Positions 1 to 12,828 of a stretch of DNA of 64,000 nucleotides are shown here, one piece after another (position 1 is the stretch's first letter; each line of letters begins with the position of its first letter). The DNA lies in assembly GCF_900100205.1 (NCBI RefSeq), contig NZ_FNEQ01000006.1, positions 124,001-188,000 of the forward strand, written 5' to 3'. The notes beneath the pieces are model-generated. The model made no database searches and was not told the DNA's origin. It saw nothing but the letters and a program-made list of their open reading frames with translations. A program made the position numbers and the translations under genes. The DNA is from Duganella sp. OV510 (GTDB lineage Bacteria; Pseudomonadota; Gammaproteobacteria; Burkholderiales; Burkholderiaceae_D).

Positions 1-3931
<3,931 letters not shown>

Positions 3932-3939
3932 GCGGGCGC

Positions 3940-5097
3940 TCACTGTGCAGGCAGGGTATGCGCGATGGCGGCGGCCTGCTTAGCCATGTCGTGATCGCTG
4001 TCGGCGTAGCGTGCGGCGACCTGCTGGAAGGCGGGCAAGTTGGCCAGGAAGGCGTCGCAGACGTCAGGATCGAAGTGCGAGCCGCGTCCTTCCGCGATGA
4101 TCTGCACCGCCTTTTCATGCGGCATGCCTTCCTTGTAGACGCGGCGGCTGATCAGGGCATCGTAGACGTCGGCCACTGCCATCAGGCGAGCGGAGATTGG
4201 GATGGCGTCGCCGGCCAGGCCTTCAGGATAGCCGCTGCCGTCCCATTTTTCCTGGTGTGAGTAAGCGATCTCCTTGGCCAAGCGCAGGAAGTCGACGTCC
4301 ATCCCCAATTGTTGCTCGGCGTGGGCGATGGCGTCGCGCCCGAGTGTGGTGTGGGTTTTCATAATTTCGAACTCCTCAGGCTCGAAGCGGCCAGGCTTGA
4401 GCAAGATGCGGTCGGGGATGCCGATCTTGCCAATGTCGTGCAACGGCGCCGACTTGAACAACAGCTTGATGGTGTCGGGGTCGAGGAAAGCGCGGAAGCG
4501 CGGATGCTCGCGCAGGTGTTCGGCCAGCACCTTGACGTAGTGCTGGGTGCGGCGGATGTGGTTGCCGGTCTCGTTGTCGCGCGTCTCGGCCAGCGAGGCC
4601 ATGGCGTGGATCGTGACATCCTGGATCGCGCTCAGTTCGCGCGTGCGGCGCTGCACCTCTTGTTCGAGGTAGTCGTTCTTATCGCGCAGGAAGTCGGCAG
4701 CGTCTTTGACCTTGAGCTGGGTGCGCACGCGCGCCAGCACCACTGGCGGGCTGATCGGCTTGGTGATGTAATCGGCCGCCCCCAGCTCCAGACCGTGCGT
4801 CTCGTCCGCGCTGGAGGCCATAGCGGTCAAGAAGATGATGGGGATGTCGCGTGTGGCCGGGTCGCTCTGCAGTACCTGCGCCACTTCGTGGCCGGTCATC
4901 ACAGGCATCATGATGTCAAGCAGGATGAGGTCAGGAGGCGGTGCATCCCGCGCGATGCGCAGCGCCTTCTCGCCGTTATTTGCTGCTTTGACCGTATAGC
5001 TATCCTTGAGCAAGTTGGCCATCAACAGAAGATTATCTGGCGTGTCGTCCACGACAAGGATTACAGGCCTGATGGGACGGGTAGAAGATGGGTTCAT
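3940..5097 (-). CDS. Two-component response regulator with HD-GYP c-di-GMP phosphodiesterase domain
   Basis: A 385-residue protein predicted to hydrolyse cyclic di-GMP under phosphorylation control. The N-terminal receiver shows VILVVDDTPDN, the phospho-acceptor context LILLDIMMP and the lysine in YITKPISP. A short helical linker follows, then an HD-GYP domain with HDIGKIGIPD and HQEKWDGSGYPEGL. All signature residues look intact, so it should be active. The longer frame opens with TTG at 5112, but the ATG at 5097 has GGAG nine bases upstream and is preferred. It is first of a pair with the hybrid kinase that overlaps its stop codon. Confidence 0.93.
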   Translation of the reverse strand: MNPSSTRPIRPVILVVDDTPDNLLLMANLLKDSYTVKAANNGEKALRIARDAPPPDLILLDIMMPVMTGHEVAQVLQSDPATRDIPIIFLTAMASSADETHGLELGAADYITKPISPPVVLARVRTQLKVKDAADFLRDKNDYLEQEVQRRTRELSAIQDVTIHAMASLAETRDNETGNHIRRTQHYVKVLAEHLREHPRFRAFLDPDTIKLLFKSAPLHDIGKIGIPDRILLKPGRFEPEEFEIMKTHTTLGRDAIAHAEQQLGMDVDFLRLAKEIAYSHQEKWDGSGYPEGLAGDAIPISARLMAVADVYDALISRRVYKEGMPHEKAVQIIAEGRGSHFDPDVCDAFLANLPAFQQVAARYADSDHDMAKQAAAIAHTLPAQ

Positions 5098-5665
5098 GCC
5101 TAAACGCTCCAATCAGGTTGCACTAATTTATTGCCTAGACTATATCTGTGTCCTGTGCGCAAGTAAACCGCATATAAGTTTTGCGAATCGCTCCCGTTGC
5201 CTACGCTGCCTTCTCCCGATCCCTGGGTATTGCATAGAACTCCTCATCCTGGCATACAAGCTCTTGCGAGAATCGCTAACCTACGTATTTTCAATCAAGA
5301 TTTCTAAAATGAATATGGTGTAGTGAGGGTGCGTTTAGGGAGACTTCCGCCGCCAAGCTGAACTTCTGCTTTGGGGCGGTAGCCGCCGGTCGCAACCAAA
5401 GACGATTAATATGCATGGGAACAGCTATGGAATTAGCTTTACCATCAAGCTATGTAAGGCTGCGCTTGGGGCGGACTTGGATAAGCTAAAGTCGCCCAGG
5501 TGCCTTGCCTCCTGACGTCGAGTACACATCGTCGAATATCATCAGGTGGTGGAGTGCTGGCACCTGGCCGTCGCTGATCTGTCTCCGAGCCGCTGGACAT
5601 TCCCTTCGGCACCGCGAAATGGCAAATCAGCCCTGTCAAAAGTTCGGTGCTGATTTAGGGCTGAC
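5098..5665. other. Intergenic region with no recognisable gene
   Basis: About 570 bases between the HD-GYP gene and the hydrolase gene, which both point left. The part from 5110 to 5460 is visibly richer in A and T than its surroundings. It must hold the promoter of the two-component pair, but I cannot identify one with confidence. A 64-codon minus-strand frame (5445-5639) lacks a ribosome site and any familiar motif, so I do not call it a gene. Apart from the inverted repeat at 5624-5656 I see nothing else. Confidence 0.6.
5624..5656 (-). terminator. Candidate stem-loop downstream of the MBL-fold gene
   Basis: AAATCAGC (5624-5631) is repeated inverted as GCTGATTT (5649-5656) with a 17-base loop, just past the stop of the leftward hydrolase gene. 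Flanking CAGCCCT/AGGGCTG arms offer an alternative pairing. There is no proper T-run, so intrinsic termination is only possible, not shown. Confidence 0.3.
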
Positions 5666-6613
5666 TTACGGGACCTCATCATAGTTGATCGGCAGCCACT
5701 CGTATTCGCCTTGGTGCTGGCGGATGTGGCCCAGGCCGGGAAAGGCGATGTGGGCGGCGGCCACGGTCAGGTGCTTTTGCGTGGCCAGTTGCAGCAGTCT
5801 GGCGCGCGTGGTTTGTGCGTTGGCTTCGCTGCTGTCGTATTTGACGGTGGCGCTGGGGTGCGGGAACTGGATGCCAGCGACGTGGACGATATCGCCCCAC
5901 ACCAGCAGTTGTTGCGATTTGCTGGTGATCAGGTAGGCGGCGTGGCCGGGCGTGTGGCCAGGGGCGGGCAGGGCTTCGACACCGGGTTCGAGCTGGCCGA
6001 AGTCCTGGTATGGCTGATAGTGCCCGGCGGCCTGGTACGGTGCCACGGCGGCTTGCGCGGCGTCGAAGAAGGTTGACAGGAATGCCGGCGCCTTGGCCTT
6101 GTTGGCTGGCGTCAGCCAGTAATCGGCCTCGGCTTGCGACAGGCGCAGTACGGCATTCGGGAATACCGCAGCGCCTTGTGACATGATGCCGCCAGCGTGG
6201 TCCTTGTGCAGGTGGGTGATGTAGATTTCATCGACTTGTTCCGGCTGGTAGCCTGCGGCGCGCAGGCGCGATACCAGCTTGCCGCAGCAATCGCCGTACA
6301 GCTCACCTGCGCCGCTGTCGATCAGGATCAGCTTGGTGCCGGTGTTAATCAGGAAGGCGTTGATCGAGCCTTGCAGCGGCAGTTTCAAGTCGACATCTTC
6401 CAGGTCCTTCAGCGCCTGCTGTGGCGTGATGTTAGTCATCACGGTATCGACCGGGAACGGATGGGTGCCGTCGGATAGCGCGGTAATTTCAAAATCGCCA
6501 AGCGCGGTGCGGTAATAGCCAGGTGCCTGACTTTTCGCCATCGGCGCGGCGGCGTGGGCGATAAAAGGCGACACTAGCGCGCACGCCAGCAGCAGTTGTT
6601 TCAACAGTTTCAT
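5666..6613 (-). CDS. Secreted MBL-fold metallo-hydrolase
   Basis: A 315-residue metallo-beta-lactamase-fold enzyme. Residues 1-21 form a signal peptide (MKLLKQLLLACALVSPF), so it is exported. The zinc motif HLHKDH is at His134, His136, Asp138 and His139; a further ligand region follows in PGHTPGH, and a late AAHIAFPGLGH supplies the last histidine. The fold covers beta-lactamases, lactonases, glyoxalases and others, and the sequence does not settle the substrate. The frame extends upstream to 6709, but the ATG at 6613 has GAAGG seven bases before it and begins the signal peptide. It stands alone between non-overlapping neighbours. Confidence 0.88.
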   Translation of the reverse strand: MKLLKQLLLACALVSPFIAHAAAPMAKSQAPGYYRTALGDFEITALSDGTHPFPVDTVMTNITPQQALKDLEDVDLKLPLQGSINAFLINTGTKLILIDSGAGELYGDCCGKLVSRLRAAGYQPEQVDEIYITHLHKDHAGGIMSQGAAVFPNAVLRLSQAEADYWLTPANKAKAPAFLSTFFDAAQAAVAPYQAAGHYQPYQDFGQLEPGVEALPAPGHTPGHAAYLITSKSQQLLVWGDIVHVAGIQFPHPSATVKYDSSEANAQTTRARLLQLATQKHLTVAAAHIAFPGLGHIRQHQGEYEWLPINYDEVP

Positions 6614-6748
6614 GGCTTGCCTTCTTATACAACGTGGAATGAGGATGGTAGCTGAACTGCCACCATCCCGGCCCCCACCTAAAGATATGCGGCGGCCAGA
6701 ATCACGCATGTCGGCACCCTTGTGCGATAGGCACGCAGGCGATTCAAG

Positions 6749-9040
6749 CTAGATACTGATGCCATAACTGGCGTAGTCTTTGCGCAGGGACGGCTGGGCT
6801 TTCAAAGCGGCCTTGATATCGGCGTCGCCGCCGGCGCGGTCGCCCAGGCGCTGGCGGGCGATGCCGCGACCCAGCAGCGAATGGGCGAAGTTTGGTCTGC
6901 CGGCCAGTGCCGCTTCATAAGCCGCCAAGGCATCCTGGTTGCGGCCGAGGCGCAGCAGAACCAGGCCACGACTGTCGACGGCGGCGACGTAATCGGGCTT
7001 GCGTTCCAGTGCGGCATCGCAGATAAACAGTGCGGTTGGCAGCGAGACGTTGCGCACGGCCATCAGCCAGCAGATCTCATTCATTTGCCAGGCGTTGTGC
7101 GAGGCTTTGAGGGCGTCGCTGAAGTATTGCTCGGCGATGGAGCCCTCGCCACGCTTGCCTGCCACGACACCGCGCATCGCCAGCAAGGGCGGCCAGTAAT
7201 TATCATCCTGAGACAGCGCCTTCAGTGCTTGCGCCACGACTGCGTCGGCGGCAGCCAGGTTGCCGGCGGCGATTTCCAGGTCGGCACGTTCCTGTGCCAG
7301 GATGAAGGATTCCGGCGCCATCTTGGCCGCACGGGCGAGATCGGCGCGGCGGCCTTGCAAGTCGTCCGGTGCGCGCAGACGTGCGCGGCCTAGTAACAGG
7401 CTGGCGTCAGGCGCCACCTTGAGGCCGCGTTCGAGCATGGCGTCGGCCTTCGCCGTCTGGCCATGCCGGCGGTATTGCTCGGATATAACGCGGTAGGCGT
7501 CGCTCTCTGTGGGGAATTTGGCCAGCGTGGTTTTGGCTGCGGCATCTGCTTCCGCCAGCCGGCCCAGTTGCAGCAGCAAGTCCATGCGGTAGGTGTAGAA
7601 CAGCGAAGGCGCGTCGGGCACGTTGCCGATCAGCCGGTCCATGTCGGCCAGCGCGTGGGCGCGGTCACCGGTTTGTTCGTAGGCGTTGGCGCGCAGCCAG
7701 AGTAACTGCCGGTCGCCTTGCGGCAGCATGTCCAGCGCGTCGGAGTAATGGGCGATCGCCTCGACCGGTTGGTTGCGGAAGTCTGCCAGCTTGCCGCGTG
7801 CGGTGTGCAGTGCGTGGTTCTCGCTTTCTATCGCGCCGGAGCGCTTGAAGTCCGCTTCGGCCTGCTGATCGTTGCCGAGGCTGAGATACGCCGTGCCACG
7901 GCCTATGTAGGCCATGAAATTATTCGGCGTCATGCTGATGACGTGGTTGTAGCTGGCGATGGCGTCGTCGTATTCGCTGCGCTCCAGCTGGGCGTTGCCC
8001 TGGCGCAGATAGTCGCCGGAATGCATCTGTTGCTTGGCGGCCTGCTGTTGTTGCGGCGGCGCCGGTGGCGGCTTTGGCTTGTCGCTGCTGAAGCTCGTGC
8101 ACATGCGGACCAGGCCAATGAACAGCAGCACCCATAACCACTTCCAGCTGAAGCTGGTTTGCAGTTCATAGCCGCCGGATGCCTCCTTGCGCCAGCCGTC
8201 GCGCGACAGCTTGCGACGCCATCCGGGCAGGTCTGCGTAGGCCTGACGCCAGCGGCCTACGGCCCCGGCATCGGTAATCAGCGACATCCAGGTGCTGTAG
8301 TTGGCATGCAGCCATTCCAGCGCGCGGTGATGCTTGACCAGCTCGCCGGGAATCGGCGCTGCCGGATCGCGCAGGCGGCTAATCAACTTGCTTTGCTCCT
8401 TGCGCGCGGCTTCGATTTGTTGGCTGAACATCGCGTGTTCCTCCAGCGCGCGGTTCAGCGTGGCGCCGGCCATGCCCAGGTTGTACAGACGACGGCGATC
8501 TTCCTTCCAGCTGAAGATCGCGGCGGCGGCTACCAGCAGCGTTTCGTGGCCGGGGCGCCAGCCATCCGCCAGCAGGGTGGCGACGTGGTGTTCGAACAGT
8601 TCGCGCGCTTCGATGCTGACCAGCTGCTCCAGGCTGCGCTCCAGGTGGGCGCTCCAAAGTGCGGAGGTGCGCTTTGTCGCCTGCGGCGCTTCGGCGTCGA
8701 TCTGGCGCACGAAGTCGGCATACGCGACGGCGGCCTGTTCGGTGTGGGGTGGCGGGGCTGGCTGTGTGGCTGCGGGCTGTCCGGACGTTTCGTCGAGCGT
8801 GAGCGGGACTGCGGCGGCAGGCAGGACGTCGTCACGATGGACATCATCATCGTCTTGGACCTCGTGCTGCTGCCATTGCACCCAGCCCAGGGCCGCCTCA
8901 TAAGCTTCGCGCAGCGCCTGGAAGGCGGCCGGATCGGCTTCCTGGTCGATCAGCTTGAGTTCGCGCGCGTAGGCGCGGCGGATTGCGCGTTCGTCGGCGT
9001 CCTTGTTCAGCGCCAGGCGTTGCAGGTAGGCGGGCATCAT
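6749..9040 (-). CDS. J-domain-like membrane TPR protein, partner of HscC
   Basis: A 763-residue protein. Residues 1-55 resemble the J-like region of E. coli DjlB/DjlC (AIRRAYARELKLID then ALREAYEAAL), but the HPD tripeptide that normally stimulates Hsp70 ATPase is absent; KLID stands at that place. One membrane helix lies near 300 (WKWLWVLLFIGLV), followed by a proline- and glutamine-rich linker and then many tetratricopeptide repeats to the end (for example NFMAYIGRGTAYLSLGN). It starts on the stop codon of hscC (ATGATG overlapping TGA), so the two are coupled. By analogy with DjlB/DjlC it probably recruits HscC to the inner membrane, with the TPR array reading partner proteins (inference). 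Confidence 0.82.
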   Translation of the reverse strand: MMPAYLQRLALNKDADERAIRRAYARELKLIDQEADPAAFQALREAYEAALGWVQWQQHEVQDDDDVHRDDVLPAAAVPLTLDETSGQPAATQPAPPPHTEQAAVAYADFVRQIDAEAPQATKRTSALWSAHLERSLEQLVSIEARELFEHHVATLLADGWRPGHETLLVAAAAIFSWKEDRRRLYNLGMAGATLNRALEEHAMFSQQIEAARKEQSKLISRLRDPAAPIPGELVKHHRALEWLHANYSTWMSLITDAGAVGRWRQAYADLPGWRRKLSRDGWRKEASGGYELQTSFSWKWLWVLLFIGLVRMCTSFSSDKPKPPPAPPQQQQAAKQQMHSGDYLRQGNAQLERSEYDDAIASYNHVISMTPNNFMAYIGRGTAYLSLGNDQQAEADFKRSGAIESENHALHTARGKLADFRNQPVEAIAHYSDALDMLPQGDRQLLWLRANAYEQTGDRAHALADMDRLIGNVPDAPSLFYTYRMDLLLQLGRLAEADAAAKTTLAKFPTESDAYRVISEQYRRHGQTAKADAMLERGLKVAPDASLLLGRARLRAPDDLQGRRADLARAAKMAPESFILAQERADLEIAAGNLAAADAVVAQALKALSQDDNYWPPLLAMRGVVAGKRGEGSIAEQYFSDALKASHNAWQMNEICWLMAVRNVSLPTALFICDAALERKPDYVAAVDSRGLVLLRLGRNQDALAAYEAALAGRPNFAHSLLGRGIARQRLGDRAGGDADIKAALKAQPSLRKDYASYGISI

Positions 9041-10752
9041 TCGTTGAACGGCACGGTGAAGCTGTCGTGCTCGATTTCGTGCAGCAGCGACTCGAACTGC
9101 TGCCGCAGCGGATCGATCTGGCGTTTATCCTGGGTTTCCAGCACCTGCTCAAAATCGCGGATGCGCGCGCCCAGCCAGTCGCGCTGCGGGCCGCGCAGTT
9201 GCTGATACAGGCGCTCGGCGCGCGCCAGCAAGGTGCGGTGCTCGATGCGGTCGCGCGGGTGGATCTTCAGCTCCGACAGCGCCACAAAGCGCGACGCGAT
9301 TTCATCTTCCGACAATAGCCCTGGATTGCCCTCAATCACCAGCGTGGTCGACTGCTGTGTATGCACAATGGTCGCCTCCACCTGCAACAGCCCGTTGACG
9401 TCGTAGGTAAAGCGGATGTCGATCGCGCTGTCGGCCATGCCCAGCCCTGGCAGCTTGCAATCCAGCTTGCCCAGCTGGATATTGTCGCGCGCCATGCGCG
9501 ACTCGCCCTGATAGATATTCAGTTCCAGCTTCTTCTGCCGTTCGGCGACCGGATAGTAGCGCTTGACGCGGCTGACCGGCACCGGCGTGTTGCGCTCGAT
9601 GATGGCGTCGAAGTGGCCGGACGAATGGCTGCCGTCGGCCAGCTGCATGGCCACATCGATGCCCAGCGAGTAGGGCGCCACATCGGTCATCACTATCTCG
9701 TCGAGGGCGGCGTCGCGCATCTTCAGGCCAGCCTGCACGGCCGCGCCCAGCGCTACCACTTCGTCCGGATTGATCTCGCAGGCGGGGAAGCGGCCGAACA
9801 TGCGCGCCACCAGCTTGCGCACAATCGGCATGCGGGTGGAGCCGCCGGCCAGCACCACGTTGTCCAGTTCTGCGGTGCGCAGGTTGGCATCGCGCAGCGC
9901 GCGTTCGACCGGATCGCGCAGCCGGCGTAGCAGCGCGGTGGTGATGCGCTCCAGCTCGGCCTCGTCCAGGTCCAGCGCGTATTCCTTGTCATTGTGAGTG
10001 ATGCGCAACGTGGCGCTGGCCGCCTCGCTCAGTGCGCGCTTGGTGGCCTCGGCTTGCGCCAGCATGCGCGGCATGAAGTGGGCGTCATTCTTCAGCGAAG
10101 GCGGCAGCTTGTGATGAACAAAGAAATGATCGACCAGGCAATGCAAGAAATCCTCGCCGCCCAGCATATTGTCGCCGGCCGATGCGCGCACTTCCATCAC
10201 GCCTTCAAACAGGTCTAGCACGGAAACGTCGAAGGTGCCGCCGCCGAGGTCGAAGACGAGGAATTTGGTTTCGCTGTCGCGCAGGTGGATGCCGTAGGCC
10301 AGCGCGGCGGCAGTCGGCTCGTTCAGCAGGCGTTCCACCTTCAGTCCGGCCAATTGGCCAGCGGCGCGCGTGGCTTTGCGCTGCGCGTCGGAGAAGTAGG
10401 CCGGCACGGTGATGATGGCCTCGGTGACCGGCTGACCCAGCGCTGCCTCGGCGTCTTCCTTCAGCGAACGTAGCACCAGCGCTGACAGTTCTTCAGGACG
10501 GAAATGCCGGTTGCCCAACTGGATGCTCTTGTCGCTGCCCATGTAACGCTTGAACACGGCGGCGGTGCGGGCCGGATGCGTTTGCAGGCGTTCGCGCGCG
10601 GCGCGGCCGACCAGAATGCTGCCGTCCTCGTCGAGGCTGACGCACGACGGCGTCAGCACTTCGCCCAGGCTATTGGGAATCAGGCGCGCGGCGCCATGCT
10701 CCCAGACGGCAATCAAACTGTTGGTCGTACCAAGATCTATCCCGACAATCAT
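9037..10752 (-). CDS. hscC: Hsp70-family chaperone HscC
   Basis: A 571-residue Hsp70. The nucleotide-binding domain opens with VGIDLGTTNSLIAVW and contains DLGGGTFDVSVLD and VVLAGGSTRMP. The shortened substrate-binding and lid region fits HscC rather than DnaK, which is near 640 residues. An open frame runs to 10785, but the ATG at 10752 has GGAAG just upstream and gives the family's normal N-terminus. E. coli HscC (YbeW) works with DjlB/DjlC and restrains RNA polymerase sigma-70; the directly coupled J-like gene here matches that pairing. There is no grpE or dnaJ nearby. Confidence 0.92.
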   Translation of the reverse strand: MIVGIDLGTTNSLIAVWEHGAARLIPNSLGEVLTPSCVSLDEDGSILVGRAARERLQTHPARTAAVFKRYMGSDKSIQLGNRHFRPEELSALVLRSLKEDAEAALGQPVTEAIITVPAYFSDAQRKATRAAGQLAGLKVERLLNEPTAAALAYGIHLRDSETKFLVFDLGGGTFDVSVLDLFEGVMEVRASAGDNMLGGEDFLHCLVDHFFVHHKLPPSLKNDAHFMPRMLAQAEATKRALSEAASATLRITHNDKEYALDLDEAELERITTALLRRLRDPVERALRDANLRTAELDNVVLAGGSTRMPIVRKLVARMFGRFPACEINPDEVVALGAAVQAGLKMRDAALDEIVMTDVAPYSLGIDVAMQLADGSHSSGHFDAIIERNTPVPVSRVKRYYPVAERQKKLELNIYQGESRMARDNIQLGKLDCKLPGLGMADSAIDIRFTYDVNGLLQVEATIVHTQQSTTLVIEGNPGLLSEDEIASRFVALSELKIHPRDRIEHRTLLARAERLYQQLRGPQRDWLGARIRDFEQVLETQDKRQIDPLRQQFESLLHEIEHDSFTVPFNE

Positions 10753-10810
10753 GTTGGCTTCCGGAAAAATTAACAAGTTTATCACGGTAAGCCGACATGT
10801 CCAGCCCGGG

Positions 10811-11434
10811 CTAGTTCAGGTGCACCAGCCCGCGTTTGGCGGCCACCATCGCGGCCTCGGTGCGGGTGCAGACGTTGAGCTTGCTCATAATGCTTTTGAC
10901 GTGGAATTTGACCGTGCCGACGCCAATGCCGGCGGCGCGTGCGATGACTTTATTGCTCATGCCGGTGGCCAGGTGGCCGAGGATGTCGCGTTCGCGCGGC
11001 GTCAGCTGGTTGCCGTGGATGCGGCTGGCCAGCTTGACCGCCAGTTCCGGCATCATGAATTTCTTGCCCTGGAGGACGGAATGTATGCACAGCATCAAGT
11101 CGTCCAGCTGTGCGCTTTTCAGCATGTAGGCGTGGGCGCCGGCGCGCATGCTGCGGTCGGCGTCGTCTTCGCCGTCATGGCCGCTGAGGATGATGACCTT
11201 GGCTTCCGGATGCTGGGCACGGATGCGGCCGATGGCCTCGACACCGTCGCAACCAGGCATGTTCAGGTCCATCAGCAGCAGGTCCGGTTGCAGGCGCGAG
11301 CACATTTCCAGCGTCTGCTGGCCGTCGCTGGCCTGGCCCAGCAGCGTGAACTTGCCATCGGACTCGATCAGCGCAGCCATGCCGGCACGGATCAGCGGGT
11401 GTACGTCAGCAATGAGAACGGATGCGGTATTCAT
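10811..11434 (-). CDS. NarL/FixJ-type response regulator with LuxR HTH
   Basis: A 207-residue DNA-binding response regulator. The receiver runs from about 5 to 120 with LLLMDLNMPG around the phospho-acceptor, VIILSGHDG for the Ser/Thr switch and MLKSA for the lysine. The C-terminal GerE/LuxR helix-turn-helix reads LTPRERDILGHLATGMSNKVIA then VGTVKFHVKSIMSKL. The acidic pocket reads IADVHP where the family normally has an Asp-Asp or Glu-Asp pair, so one of the two acidic metal ligands is a valine. The start at 11434 has TGGAG eight bases upstream; longer forms run into the next gene. No kinase is adjacent, so it is an orphan in this window. Confidence 0.9.
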   Translation of the reverse strand: MNTASVLIADVHPLIRAGMAALIESDGKFTLLGQASDGQQTLEMCSRLQPDLLLMDLNMPGCDGVEAIGRIRAQHPEAKVIILSGHDGEDDADRSMRAGAHAYMLKSAQLDDLMLCIHSVLQGKKFMMPELAVKLASRIHGNQLTPRERDILGHLATGMSNKVIARAAGIGVGTVKFHVKSIMSKLNVCTRTEAAMVAAKRGLVHLN

Positions 11435-11531
11435 GGTCGGGCTCCAGATGAAGAAGTGATGAACCATTCTCGTCAACCTTGCCCGGCCCGTATAGTTATA
11501 CATTGGTATAGGCCGCGTCCGTCTCATTGCG

Positions 11532-12815
11532 CTAACGTGCGCTGTAGGCTGCAATGAGCCCGGTGAAGGCGCGCACGCCGACGGCGATCACGCTGTCATC
11601 GGCGAGGAAGTGCGGCGAGTGGTTGGAGGCTGCCGTGGCCGGATCAATGCCGTCCGGTGTCGCCCCCAGACCGAAGCTGACGGCGGGAATGCGCGAGCTG
11701 AATTCGGCCATGTCGTCGGCGGCGTAGACGCCATTGGCGACGCGTACCTCGCCGGTGGTGGATGCAGCCTTCAGCACCGGCAGCAGCCGGTCGACCAGCG
11801 CGCTGTTGTTGGCGCCGGCCGGATAGCCGCCGGGCAGCACCTTGAAATCAGCCGTGGCGCCGGTGCTCTCGGCGGTGTCCTTGAAGGTGCGTTCCAGCCG
11901 CGCCACCACATCGTCGCGCTGCGCCCTGGTCACGCTGCGGATCGTGCCTTCCAGCCGCACTTCGCCGGGGATGATGTTCTGGCGAATGCCGCCCTCGATT
12001 TTGCCGATGGAGATGACCGGCGCCGGCAGCGACAGGTCGGACTGCCGGCTGGGGATGGTCTGCAAGGCCAGCACGGCCAGCGCCGCCGCCGGTACCGGGT
12101 CGACGCCGCGCCACGGCGCCGCCGCGTGCGTTGATTTGCCGATGATGCGGGCGACGAAGATGTCCGACGCCGCCGTGGTGCGCTCGCGGCTGACCGAGAC
12201 GGCGCCCGCTTTGCCGGCGCCGACGTGGGTGGAGAAGAATACTTCCGGTGTTGGTGCGTTCAGTACACCTTGCTTGACCATCAGCGCGGCGCCGCCTTCC
12301 TCGCCGTCCGGCGCACCTTCCTCGGCCGGCTGGAAGATGAATTTGATCGTGCCTTTCAGGTGCTTGCGGTCGGCCGCCAGCACTTCGGCCACGCCAAGCA
12401 AGATGGCGATGTGGATGTCGTGACCGCAAACGTGGGCGACGCCGACCTGCTTGCCGTTGTACTCGGTCTGGACCTTCGACGCGTAGGGCAGATTGGTCTG
12501 CTCGGTGACGGGTAGCGCGTCCAGCTCGGAGCGCAGGCCGATCACCGGCCCGGGCAGCGCGCCCTTCAGCACGCCGACCACGCCAGTGCCGGCGATGCCG
12601 GTCTGCACTTCCAGGCCCAGCTTGCGCAACCGTTCGGCCACCAGCGCCGAGGTGCGGGTTTCGCGGTTGCCCAGTTCGGGATGCTGGTGGATGTCGTGGC
12701 GGATGGCGATCAGACCGGGCGTGGCGGCGGAGATCAGGCGTTCGATTTCCGGCGAGGCGGCGCTGGCGAGGACGGGCGCGGCAAGCAGCGCCGCAACGAT
12801 CAGTTTCAGTTTCAT
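11532..12815 (-). CDS. Secreted M20-family amidohydrolase (hippurate-hydrolase/IAA-amino-acid-hydrolase type)
   Basis: A 427-residue M20D metallopeptidase-type amidase with a signal peptide at 1-19 (MKLKLIVAALLAAPVLASA), so it is probably periplasmic. Metal-binding segments HQHPELGNRET, HVCGHDIH and PAEEGAPDGEEGG are present. Such enzymes cleave N-acyl amino acids. It begins 13 bases after the TonB receptor stop and is probably the last gene of that operon. M20 amidases occur with flavin monooxygenases in some cysteine-conjugate pathways (the B. subtilis yxe genes are the known example), which suggests deacylation of an imported sulfur compound, though that is inference. Confidence 0.88.
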   Translation of the reverse strand: MKLKLIVAALLAAPVLASAASPEIERLISAATPGLIAIRHDIHQHPELGNRETRTSALVAERLRKLGLEVQTGIAGTGVVGVLKGALPGPVIGLRSELDALPVTEQTNLPYASKVQTEYNGKQVGVAHVCGHDIHIAILLGVAEVLAADRKHLKGTIKFIFQPAEEGAPDGEEGGAALMVKQGVLNAPTPEVFFSTHVGAGKAGAVSVSRERTTAASDIFVARIIGKSTHAAAPWRGVDPVPAAALAVLALQTIPSRQSDLSLPAPVISIGKIEGGIRQNIIPGEVRLEGTIRSVTRAQRDDVVARLERTFKDTAESTGATADFKVLPGGYPAGANNSALVDRLLPVLKAASTTGEVRVANGVYAADDMAEFSSRIPAVSFGLGATPDGIDPATAASNHSPHFLADDSVIAVGVRAFTGLIAAYSAR

Positions 12816-12828
12816 GGGTTCCTTTCAA

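Noticed and set aside
5445..5639. 64-codon minus-strand frame in the 5.1-5.7 kb gap
   Set aside because: No ribosome site, no recognisable motif and it overlaps the likely terminator of the gene upstream.
5666..6613. Calling the MBL-fold enzyme an AHL lactonase or beta-lactamase
   Set aside because: The HxHxDH motif is common to the whole superfamily and nothing else in the sequence fixes the substrate.
11435..11554. Upstream extension of the NarL-type regulator to 11554
   Set aside because: It would overlap the amidohydrolase stop and add 40 non-conserved residues; ATG 11434 has a good ribosome site and the normal receiver N-terminus.
10550..11557. 335-codon plus-strand frame across the hscC/regulator gap
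   Set aside because: Antisense to the NarL-type regulator, whose receiver and HTH motifs are unmistakable; the translation has no domain-like content.
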